This document shows positions 43,311 to 51,054 of a stretch of 64,000 nt of DNA, piece after piece. Numbering within the stretch: the stretch's first letter is position 1; each line of letters opens with the position of its first letter. Made by a program: the position numbers and the translations under genes. The stretch comes from Mangrovimicrobium sp033283265 (lineage in GTDB: Bacteria; Pseudomonadota; Gammaproteobacteria; Pseudomonadales; Halieaceae), in NCBI GenBank assembly GCA_033283265.1, contig JAWMQN010000003.1:124001-188000 (forward strand), given 5' to 3'. The notes beneath the pieces were generated by a model. That model was not told where the DNA came from. It worked only from the letters and a program-made list of their open reading frames with translations, and did not search any database.

Positions 43311-45086
43311 GTGAAGGGCAATCACAGGAACGTGACGACTGACCGGCACCGCCGCCACCCGCCAGGCTCCCGCCATTACCTGCGCACCCTCGACGCGATC
43401 AGCCTGCTCCTCGGGATAGCGGCCCTGCTGGCCAGCTCTCTGCTCTGGTACCGCCTGCACATGGACATCCCGGAGCGGGATACCGTGCCGATGATCCACA
43501 CTGTTCAGCCGGTGCTCGAACAGGGCCTCGGCGGGCTACCCCTCGATATCTGGCTGCACCCGCATTTTGGCAGCCACCGGATTCCCCTGATCCGCCTGCT
43601 GCAGGTCGCCGACCTGCAGTGGGCCCACGGCAGCAACGCCGCCTACTACGGCGTGTCGCTGCTCAGCATTTTCGCCATGCTGGCTTTCTTCACCCATGCC
43701 GCGCGCGCGCAGGCAGCCGCCATCGGCGTGTCTTTCCCGGGGTTGGCGCTGCTGTTCCTCTTCAGTCCCTCGCAGATCTGGAATTTCATCCAGCCGATCG
43801 GCGCCAGCTGGTTGCTCAGCCTGGCGCTGGTCTGCGGCGCCTACTGGTTGCTCCTGGCGCGGCCGCGGGAGCCCGGGGCGGGTCGCATCTGCGCGGTGTT
43901 CGCGCTGCTCGCCCTCGCCTCCTGGGCCAACTTTACCGGGCTGGTCGCGCTGCTCCTGCTGCCGCTGATGGTGGGCCTGATGCGCCGGGCCGGCCTTGTC
44001 CCGGTGCTGGTCGCCACCCTGCTCTGGACCGGCCTCTACCTGCAGGGGGTCGCGCCGATGGAGGGCAGCCTGCAAGTGAGCGCGGGGACGGCAGCGCGCA
44101 GCACCCCGGCGGGTTTGCTGGCCTGGCTGCTCGCGGCCCGGGACTGCGCCTACGCCACGCTCACCTTCTTCAGCGCGCCGTTTTCAGCCGCGCTTCCGCG
44201 GGCAATTCTGCTGCCCAGCCTGGCGGCCCTGCTGTTTCTCGCCCTGCAGTGGGCCCGGGTATTGCGCCCGGGCGCGGCGGCGCAGCGCGGCCACCTCTAC
44301 CTGCTCTGCCTGGCGCTGGCGACGATCTGCCTGGGCACCGCACTGGCGATCTTCCTCGGCCGCATCGGCCTGACCGACCTCGCCATCCTCCCCCACCCGC
44401 CGCGCTACCGTTCGCTGGTGCTGCTGTTCTGGCTGAGTATCGGCGGCCTAGCGCTGGCGCGCGCGGGCGAGGCGCCAGCCGGAGCCGGGGGGGCGCTGCT
44501 GCTGCGCGCGACCTGCCTCGCCCTCGGCTGTGCCTACCTGTTCGCCGGTGTCGACAAGTTCAGCAGCATCGTCAGCTCTTCGCAGCTCGCCGCCCGCAAC
44601 ACCAGCCTGGGTGTACTGGCGATAAAGCCGCTGGAGAACCCGGCCGACCCCTGGCTGCCGCCGCCGGTCGCCCGGCTCTCCAGCTACCACGACTTCTTCC
44701 TCGCCACGGATACCGGCTACGGCTTCCTGCGCCAGCGGGCGCTGGCATTTCGCGCGCCCGCGCCGCTGCCGGAATGCCCACAGCGAGCCATGCTGACTCC
44801 GCTGAAAGCCGGGCCGGGTGGCCTGGAGATGGCGGCATTGAAACTGACCGACGGTGACCTACCCGCGGCGCGAAGGATCTACCTGCGCCGGGACGGCGAA
44901 TTGCTGGGGGCTTTCTATCCCTACTACCCGCCGCGCAGCAGCGCCGTGCAGCTGCTGTCCTCACGCAACGACAGCTGGCGGGGCTTCGTCGATTTCCAGG
45001 GGGCGGGCGAGGCGCGGGACCTGCTGCTGATTACCGAGGGCCCCCTCGGCTCACTGGCCGGTTGCAGGTTCGGCTTTGCGGGCTAA
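43311..45086 (+). CDS. Multi-pass membrane protein of the glycan locus, unknown
   Basis: A 591-residue protein with about ten hydrophobic segments in the first ~430 residues, a periplasmic loop (ERDTVPMIHTVQPVLEQGLGGL) after the first, and a soluble C-terminal domain of about 150 residues. The topology is like that of GT-C glycosyltransferases or O-antigen-modifying membrane proteins, but I see no diagnostic catalytic motif. GTG 43311 or GTG 43332 could be the start; the latter is just after CAGGA. It is convergent with the methyltransferase, glycosyltransferase and UDP-xylose synthase genes. Confidence 0.65.
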   Translation: MKGNHRNVTTDRHRRHPPGSRHYLRTLDAISLLLGIAALLASSLLWYRLHMDIPERDTVPMIHTVQPVLEQGLGGLPLDIWLHPHFGSHRIPLIRLLQVADLQWAHGSNAAYYGVSLLSIFAMLAFFTHAARAQAAAIGVSFPGLALLFLFSPSQIWNFIQPIGASWLLSLALVCGAYWLLLARPREPGAGRICAVFALLALASWANFTGLVALLLLPLMVGLMRRAGLVPVLVATLLWTGLYLQGVAPMEGSLQVSAGTAARSTPAGLLAWLLAARDCAYATLTFFSAPFSAALPRAILLPSLAALLFLALQWARVLRPGAAAQRGHLYLLCLALATICLGTALAIFLGRIGLTDLAILPHPPRYRSLVLLFWLSIGGLALARAGEAPAGAGGALLLRATCLALGCAYLFAGVDKFSSIVSSSQLAARNTSLGVLAIKPLENPADPWLPPPVARLSSYHDFFLATDTGYGFLRQRALAFRAPAPLPECPQRAMLTPLKAGPGGLEMAALKLTDGDLPAARRIYLRRDGELLGAFYPYYPPRSSAVQLLSSRNDSWRGFVDFQGAGEARDLLLITEGPLGSLAGCRFGFAG

Positions 45087-45116
45087 GTGGCAAACCCACA
45101 GCGGCGCCGGACGTCT

Positions 45117-45839
45117 TCAGGCGGCCCGCTTGCGCCAGACCACCAGCACCGACTTGCCGAAGCTGTAGCGCAGCAGCGGGTCCACCCAGCGCGACAGCGG
45201 CACCACGCAGCGATCCCAGAAACGGATATTGCCCGCCGAGGGCATGCTCCTGCGCAACAGGAGGCGATTCGCTGCGGACAGGCAGGTGCCGACAGCGTCC
45301 AGGTAGCGGGCGCCGAGCACTTCCAGCGCCGGCGGCGCCGCGGCCAGCAGGGATTGCCGGGTGTAACGGCGGTAGTGGCCTATCGCCGCGTCGAAGGGGG
45401 TGTAGAGCCAGGGGTGGGCCGGGGCCAGCACCACCAGCCGCCCGCCCGGCGCCAGCAGCGCCGCCGCCCGGGCCAGTTCGCCGCGGTCGTCCTCGATATG
45501 CTCCAGCACGTCCATGTAGAGGATGGTGTCAAAGCGCGCCCCGGCATCCAGCGCCGCGAGGGTTCCAGCGAGCGCCACACAGCAGCCGGGCAGTTCGCCC
45601 CGGTCGATGCGCTGGCGGATGCGCTGGCACTGGGCCGCGTCCGGCTCCAGGCACAGCCAGCGCTCGGCGGCGCCGTCACAGAGCACCTCGGTGGTGCCGC
45701 CAATGCCCGCGCCGACCTCGAGCACCCGCGCCCCCAGCCAGGGCCGCACACTGCGGCCGAAGTAGTTTTTCCAGTTGAGCGCCGCCTGGAACAGCTCGAG
45801 CTCGGAGCCGGCGTAGTCGAAGCCCTGCCCCGCACTCAT
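45117..45839 (-). CDS. Class I SAM-dependent methyltransferase of the glycan locus
   Basis: A 240-residue protein with motif I VLEVGAGIGG, acidic CLEPDAAQ and ILYMDVLEHIEDD, as in UbiE/Methyltransf_11-type enzymes, followed by a C-terminal region with FWDRCVVPLSRWVDPLLRYSFGKS typical of methyltransferases that act near lipid-linked substrates. Its ATG overlaps the stop of the glycosyltransferase gene by 4 bp, so the two are coupled. Confidence 0.82.
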   Translation of the reverse strand: MSAGQGFDYAGSELELFQAALNWKNYFGRSVRPWLGARVLEVGAGIGGTTEVLCDGAAERWLCLEPDAAQCQRIRQRIDRGELPGCCVALAGTLAALDAGARFDTILYMDVLEHIEDDRGELARAAALLAPGGRLVVLAPAHPWLYTPFDAAIGHYRRYTRQSLLAAAPPALEVLGARYLDAVGTCLSAANRLLLRRSMPSAGNIRFWDRCVVPLSRWVDPLLRYSFGKSVLVVWRKRAA

Positions 45840-46807
45840 GGTTTCAGGTCAAGGGTGCGGGCGATATAGCCGGGTATCACCGTGACCGGCGAGGGCACCG
45901 GCGTGGAGCGCGAGCGCAGCAGCAGGAACAGGCTGATGAAGAAGAAAAACACCGACTGGGTAAAGACGATGACCAGGCTGCCCATGACATCGCTGGCCCA
46001 GCCCGGGATGGCCGTGTCGGTAAACAGGCGGATGAATATCACCCCGAGGGCGCCGCAGAAGGTGCCCAGGGCAAGCGCGGAACAGAGGATGAGCACGCGA
46101 ATGAAGATCACCTCGCTGTTGACCGAAATCGCACTGAGGCCGTGCAGTGCCAGGCTGGCGAAGTTCATCTTGCTGCGCCCGGCGTAGCGCTCGCCGCGCC
46201 AGGTTTCCACCCTCGCGCAGGGCAGTCGCGAGGCCAGCAGGGCGCTGGCGAAGTTGTTCCACAGCTCCGGCATGTGCCGCAGGCGCTCGGCGGCGGCGTG
46301 ATCCAGCGCAGAGAAATTGCCGAAGCTGATGACGCTGCCGGTGAGCGCCCGGTAAAGGGTCTTGTAGACCCGGTAGAAACTGCGGAAGAGCAGGCCCTCG
46401 GAGCGCTTGCCGCGGCGCGCCACCGCCGCCGAGGCGCGGTCGCTGTGCAGCGCCGCCAGCAGGCGCGGGATATCTTCCGGCTTGTCCTCGCCATCGCAGT
46501 CCATCACCACGTAGGCGTCGTAGGCGCCGCGCTCCACCGCGACGTGCAGGCCGACGGCGATGGCGCGCTGGTGGCCCATGTTGCAGGCCAGTTCGACCAG
46601 ACGGATCGCGCCGATATGCGCCAGGGCAAGCCCGGCGACCTGTTCGACGGGCAGCGGCTCGGTGGAGCCGTCGTTGACCACGAGCAGCTCGAGCGAGCCG
46701 AGCTGCATGGCCCCGGCGACCTTGTCCAGCTCGCCGGCGAGCTGCAGCAGGGCATCCCAGTCATTGAATACCGGGGTGATGACTACCACTGATTCGGGCG
46801 GGTTCAC
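45836..46807 (-). CDS. GtrB/DPM-like family 2 glycosyltransferase
   Basis: GTG 46807 is preferred because upstream in-frame starts would overlap the preceding gene; this gives 323 aa. The GT2 domain shows VVITPVFND, LLVVNDGSTE and the catalytic-type VVMDCDGEDKPEDIP; two C-terminal membrane helices follow (around VLILCSALALGTFCGALGVI and VIVFTQSVFFFFISLF). This is the architecture of polyprenyl-phosphate sugar transferases, which load a sugar onto undecaprenyl phosphate. The UDP-xylose synthase upstream suggests xylose as one candidate sugar. Confidence 0.82.
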   Translation of the reverse strand: MNPPESVVVITPVFNDWDALLQLAGELDKVAGAMQLGSLELLVVNDGSTEPLPVEQVAGLALAHIGAIRLVELACNMGHQRAIAVGLHVAVERGAYDAYVVMDCDGEDKPEDIPRLLAALHSDRASAAVARRGKRSEGLLFRSFYRVYKTLYRALTGSVISFGNFSALDHAAAERLRHMPELWNNFASALLASRLPCARVETWRGERYAGRSKMNFASLALHGLSAISVNSEVIFIRVLILCSALALGTFCGALGVIFIRLFTDTAIPGWASDVMGSLVIVFTQSVFFFFISLFLLLRSRSTPVPSPVTVIPGYIARTLDLKP

Positions 46808-46838
46808 GCGCGGCGGCCTGCTTGCACGGCGATGCCGA

Positions 46839-47798
46839 TCAGCCTGCCTGGCCGAGCAGCTGGTCAAAATAGGCGATGGTCTTCTCCAGGCCCGCTCGCA
46901 GCGGTGTCTGTGGCTGCCATTGCAGCTCCCTCTGCGCCAGCGAGATATCCGGCTGCCGCTGCAGCGGGTCGTCCTCCGGCAGGGGCAGCCTGGTCAGCTC
47001 GGAGCGCGAGCCGGTCATCTCCAGTACCAGCTCGGCCAGCTCGACGATGCGCATTTCCACCGGGTTGCCCAGGTTGACCGGGCCGCTGAACTCGTCGCCG
47101 CTAGCCATCAGGCGGACGAGGCCGTCGATCAGGTCGTCGACATAGCAAAAGGAGCGGGTCTGCTCGCCCGAGCCGTAAATCGTGATCGGCTCGTTGTGCA
47201 GGGCCTTGACGATGAAATTGGAAATCACCCGGCCGTCGTTCGGGTGCATGCGCGGGCCGTAGGTGTTGAAGATCCGCGCCACCTTGATCGGCAGGTTGTG
47301 CTGCCGCTTGTAATCGAAGAACAGGGTTTCCGCACAGCGCTTGCCCTCGTCGTAGCAGGAGCGAAAGCCGATGGGGTTGACGTGGCCCCAGTAATCCTCG
47401 GTCTGCGGGTGCACCTGCGGGTCGCCGTAGACCTCGCTGGTCGAGGCCTGGAGGATTTTCGCCTTCACCCGCTTGGCCAGGCCGAGCATGTTGATGGCGC
47501 CGTGCACGCTGGTCTTGGTGGTCTGCACCGGATCGTACTGGTAGTGAATCGGCGAGGCGGGACAGGCGAGGTTGTAGATCTGGTCGACCTCGACGTAGAG
47601 CGGAAAGGTCACGTCGTGGCGCATGAATTCGAAGCGCGGGTCCTCGAGCAGGTGGCTGATATTGGACTTGTCCCCGGTGTAGAGGTTGTCCACGCAGAGC
47701 ACCTCGCAGCCCTGCGCGAGCAGGCTTTCGCACAGGTGCGAGCCGAGGAAGCCGGCGCCACCGGTCACCAGTACAGATTTTCTAGCGCAACTTCTCAC
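46839..47798 (-). CDS. UDP-glucuronate decarboxylase (UDP-xylose synthase)
   Basis: A 319-residue extended SDR. Rossmann motif VTGGAGFLGSHL, STSEVYGDP, the catalytic FRSCYDEGKR (YxxxK) and RIFNTYGPRMHPNDGRVISNF are diagnostic of UXS enzymes. It oxidises and decarboxylates UDP-glucuronate to UDP-xylose using bound NAD. GTG 47798 with AAGGGG upstream is the likely start. First gene of the three-gene minus-strand glycan operon. Confidence 0.9.
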   Translation of the reverse strand: MRSCARKSVLVTGGAGFLGSHLCESLLAQGCEVLCVDNLYTGDKSNISHLLEDPRFEFMRHDVTFPLYVEVDQIYNLACPASPIHYQYDPVQTTKTSVHGAINMLGLAKRVKAKILQASTSEVYGDPQVHPQTEDYWGHVNPIGFRSCYDEGKRCAETLFFDYKRQHNLPIKVARIFNTYGPRMHPNDGRVISNFIVKALHNEPITIYGSGEQTRSFCYVDDLIDGLVRLMASGDEFSGPVNLGNPVEMRIVELAELVLEMTGSRSELTRLPLPEDDPLQRQPDISLAQRELQWQPQTPLRAGLEKTIAYFDQLLGQAG

Positions 47799-47929
47799 CG
47801 CCCCCGCCCCTTGTTTTCAGTATTTTCACCGCCCCCGGAGTATAGGGGAATTCGCGCCCGCACCCCATACCCGGCCGGTAAGCGCGAGCGTGAGGGGTTG
47901 AAAGGCGGGCGGTACCGGGGCAAAAAGCA

Positions 47930-47954
47930 AAACGCCGACACGAGGCCGGCGTTT
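47930..47954 (-). terminator. Terminator of the pnt operon
   Basis: AAACGCCG/CGGCGTTT stem with a 9-nt loop; on the minus strand it is followed by TGCTTTTTG. It lies 23 bp after the pntB stop codon. Confidence 0.75.
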
Positions 47955-47977
47955 GCAGGGGGCTGTTGCCGGGAGTG

Positions 47978-49333
47978 TCAGCTGCCGAACTCGCGCACCA
48001 GCCCGGAGATCGACTCCTTGGCGTCGCCGAACAGCATACGGGTGTTGTCCTTGTAGAACAGCGGGTTCTCGATGCCGGCGAAACCGGAGGCCATGGAGCG
48101 CTTGAGCACGAACACGGTGCGCGCCTTGTCCACGTTGATCACCGGCATGCCGTAGATCGGGCTGCCCTCGTTCTCGCGGGCCGCCGGGTTGACCACGTCG
48201 TTGGCGCCGATGACGATGCACACGTCGATGGTTTCCATGCGCGGGTTGATGTCGTCCATCTCCAGCAGCTGGTCGTAGGGCACGTCGGCCTCCGCCAGCA
48301 GCACGTTCATGTGCCCGGGCATGCGGCCGGCCACCGGGTGGATGCCGAAGTACACTTCCGCGCCGTTTTTCTCCAGCTCTTCCATCAGTTCCTTGACCAC
48401 GTGCTGGGCCTGGGCCACGGCCATGCCGTAACCGGGCACGATGGCCACACTGCTGGCGGCCTCCAGTACGTAGAAGGCGTCCTCGGCGGAGATCGGCTTG
48501 ATCTCACCTTCCACTGCGGAGGTTTCCACCTTGCCGGAGCCGAAGCCCGAGAACAGCACGTTGGACAGCGAGCGGTTCATCGCCTTGCACATGATCTGGG
48601 TCAGGATGATGCCCGAGGCCCCCACCAGCGAACCGGCGACGATCAGGATGTTGTTGTTTACCGCGAAACCGGCGGCACAGGCGGCCAGGCCCGAGTAGGA
48701 GTTCAGCAGGGAGATCACCACCGGCATGTCGGCGCCGCCGATGGGGATGACCGCCATGATGCCGAACCACAGGGACAGGGCGACGACGATGTAGAGCCAC
48801 AGGTGGTTGCTCGGCTCCAGGCAGAACATCACCGCGCTGGCAACGATGCCGAGCACGATCAGGCTGTTGACGACCTGCTGGCCGGGGAACAGCACCGCGC
48901 CGCTGCCGATGGTCTCGGACAGCTTGCCCCAGGCGATCAACGAGCCGGTGAAGGTGATGCCGCCGATCAGGATCGACAGGACGATGGTCACCAGGGTGAA
49001 GGTGCCCGCGCCCGGCGCAATCGCCGCCCAGCCCACCAGCAGGGAGGCCATGCCGCCGAAGCCGTTGAACAGGGCCACCATCTCCGGCATGGAGGTCATC
49101 TGCACCATGCGCGCCGCGGCGGCACCGATGGCGCCACCGACCAGCACGCCGACAACGATCCACTGGTACTCGACGATGTTCTGGTCGAGCAGGGCTGCAA
49201 TCACCGCGATCAGCATACCGATGGCGGAAATCATGTTGCCGCGACGGGCGGTCGCCGGTGAGCCGAGTTTTTTCAGGCCGAGGATGAACAGCGCGGCCGA
49301 TACCACGTAGGCAAATTGAATCAGGTTATCCAT
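47978..49333 (-). CDS. pntB: Proton-translocating NAD(P) transhydrogenase subunit beta
   Basis: A 451-residue protein with about eight membrane helices in the first ~280 residues and the NADP(H)-binding domain III at the C-terminus (SVAIVPGYGMAVAQAQHVVKEL, and GANDVVNPAARE). It couples hydride transfer from NADH to NADP+ with proton entry. It follows the short membrane alpha subunit by 6 bp; the three pnt genes form one operon. Confidence 0.95.
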   Translation of the reverse strand: MDNLIQFAYVVSAALFILGLKKLGSPATARRGNMISAIGMLIAVIAALLDQNIVEYQWIVVGVLVGGAIGAAAARMVQMTSMPEMVALFNGFGGMASLLVGWAAIAPGAGTFTLVTIVLSILIGGITFTGSLIAWGKLSETIGSGAVLFPGQQVVNSLIVLGIVASAVMFCLEPSNHLWLYIVVALSLWFGIMAVIPIGGADMPVVISLLNSYSGLAACAAGFAVNNNILIVAGSLVGASGIILTQIMCKAMNRSLSNVLFSGFGSGKVETSAVEGEIKPISAEDAFYVLEAASSVAIVPGYGMAVAQAQHVVKELMEELEKNGAEVYFGIHPVAGRMPGHMNVLLAEADVPYDQLLEMDDINPRMETIDVCIVIGANDVVNPAARENEGSPIYGMPVINVDKARTVFVLKRSMASGFAGIENPLFYKDNTRMLFGDAKESISGLVREFGS

Positions 49334-49339
49334 TGCGGC

Positions 49340-49624
49340 TTAGCTCCCCTTCTTCTTGAACATGGCGAGCATGCGGTCGGTTACCAGGTAGCCACCCACC
49401 ACGTTGATGGTGGCCAGGGCCACGGCGCCGGCACCCAGCCACTGGGCGAGGTCGTGGTGTGCCGTGCCGCCGGCCAGGCTGACCGCGCCGACCAGGGTAA
49501 TGCCGGAAATCGCGTTGGCACCGGACATCAGCGGCGTATGCAGCGTGGCCGGGACCTTGTTGATCAGTTCGAAGCCCAGGAAGATGGACAACATGAGAAT
49601 AAATGTCAGGAATGCAGCTACCAT
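49340..49624 (-). CDS. pntAb: NAD(P) transhydrogenase, short membrane subunit (alpha-2)
   Basis: ATG 49624 gives 94 aa with three membrane helices (FLTFILMLSIFLGFELI, SGITLVGAVSLAG, LGAGAVALATINVVGGYLV). It corresponds to the C-terminal membrane part of fused PntA. It starts 2 bp after the stop of pntAa, so the alpha subunit is split into two genes. Confidence 0.9.
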   Translation of the reverse strand: MVAAFLTFILMLSIFLGFELINKVPATLHTPLMSGANAISGITLVGAVSLAGGTAHHDLAQWLGAGAVALATINVVGGYLVTDRMLAMFKKKGS

Positions 49625-49626
49625 GG

Positions 49627-50769
49627 TTACGCCCCCCCTTCCACGATGTTCTTGATGGTTTCGTTGGTGATCACGCCGCCGTGGGTGATGATGCAGCCGG
49701 GCAGGATGTCGTGTTCCATGGAGATTTCGAACTCGCTCGTCTCCTTGTTCCAGCAATCCTCCACCAGGTTGAACAGGTTGGCGGAGTACATCTGGCTGGC
49801 ATCGCGGGCCACTTCACCGGCCAGGTTGCCCTTGCCGATCACGGTCACACCGCCGATGGTCACGGTTTCGTTGGGCACCGAGCCCTCGACGTTGCCGCCG
49901 GTCTCCGCCGCCATGTCGACGATCACGGAGCCGGGCTGCATGCCCGCGACCATGTCTTTGGTCACCAGCACCGGCGGCTTGCGGCCGAAGACCTGGGCGG
50001 TGGTGATCACCACGTCGGACTTGGCAATCAGTTCCTTCTGCGCCTGGCGCTGCATCTCCACCTGCTCGGCGGTCAGCTCCTGGGCGTAGCCACCGGCGGT
50101 TTCGCCGGTCTCGCCGAGGTCTATCTCGAGGAACTTGGCGCCCAGTGAGCGCACCTGCTCGGCGGTCACCGGGCGGGTGTCGAAAGCGGTGACCTTGGCG
50201 CCGAGGCGCTTGGCGGTGGCGATGGCCTGCAGGCCGGCGACACCGGCGCCGATGACGAAGACGTTGGCCGGCTTCAGGGTACCGGCCGGGGTCATCATCA
50301 TCGGGAAGATGCGCGGCAGCGCAGCGGCGGCCTCGATCACGGCGACATAGCCGGCGAGGTTGGCCTGGGAGCTGAGCGCGTCCATCTTCTGGCTGCGGGT
50401 GGTGCGCGGGATCATCTCCATGCTGATGGCGGTAATCCCGGCATCCTTGAAGGCGTTGACCAGGCCGTGCTCGTTGAAGGGGTCGAGATAGCTGACGTGG
50501 ATGCAGCCGCGCTTCATCTGGCCGATTTCCTCGATCGCGGGCTTGCGCAGGCGCAGCAGCATGTCCGCGGTGGAAAGCAGGCTGTTGCGATCGGTGGAAA
50601 CTGAGGCGCCGGCTTCGGTGTATTCCTCGTCGGAATAGCCTGCACCGTTACCCATGCCGGATTCGATGATCAGTTCGGCTCCCATGCGGGCCAGTTTCTT
50701 GGCCACTTCGGGCGTGATGGGCACCCGGTTTTCACCTGGATGTGTTTCCCTGGGTATAGCGATACGCAT
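49627..50769 (-). CDS. pntAa: NAD(P) transhydrogenase, soluble NAD-binding alpha-1 subunit
   Basis: ATG 50769 with GGGGAGAG upstream gives 380 aa. It is the NAD(H)-binding domain I, with the N-terminal IPRETHPGENRVPITPE shared with alanine dehydrogenases and the Rossmann segment VIGAGVAGLQAIATAKRLGA. Stop and next start are separated by 2 bp. First gene of the pnt operon. Confidence 0.94.
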   Translation of the reverse strand: MRIAIPRETHPGENRVPITPEVAKKLARMGAELIIESGMGNGAGYSDEEYTEAGASVSTDRNSLLSTADMLLRLRKPAIEEIGQMKRGCIHVSYLDPFNEHGLVNAFKDAGITAISMEMIPRTTRSQKMDALSSQANLAGYVAVIEAAAALPRIFPMMMTPAGTLKPANVFVIGAGVAGLQAIATAKRLGAKVTAFDTRPVTAEQVRSLGAKFLEIDLGETGETAGGYAQELTAEQVEMQRQAQKELIAKSDVVITTAQVFGRKPPVLVTKDMVAGMQPGSVIVDMAAETGGNVEGSVPNETVTIGGVTVIGKGNLAGEVARDASQMYSANLFNLVEDCWNKETSEFEISMEHDILPGCIITHGGVITNETIKNIVEGGA

Positions 50770-51054
50770 TGCGGTAATCTCTCCCCGTTTTTTTAGTGTG
50801 GTATGCGCGACGCGGACTGCCGGAAGGGAGCACCGCCGACGTTGGCGCATGGTCTGGTTTTTTTTGCCCGGATTCAGGCGGCCGGCTACTCTAGCACAGC
50901 ATTGTCAATGCAGGAATGACCTCCTGAGCCCCTTCCACTTGACCTCTCAGGCGCGGCACTGTACCCCAATGGGGGTCACATGTCTATTAAAACAATCATG
51001 ATGGTTTGTATTTAATTTCACACCGGCAACGCCCTCCCCCCCGGGCCGGAGCTG

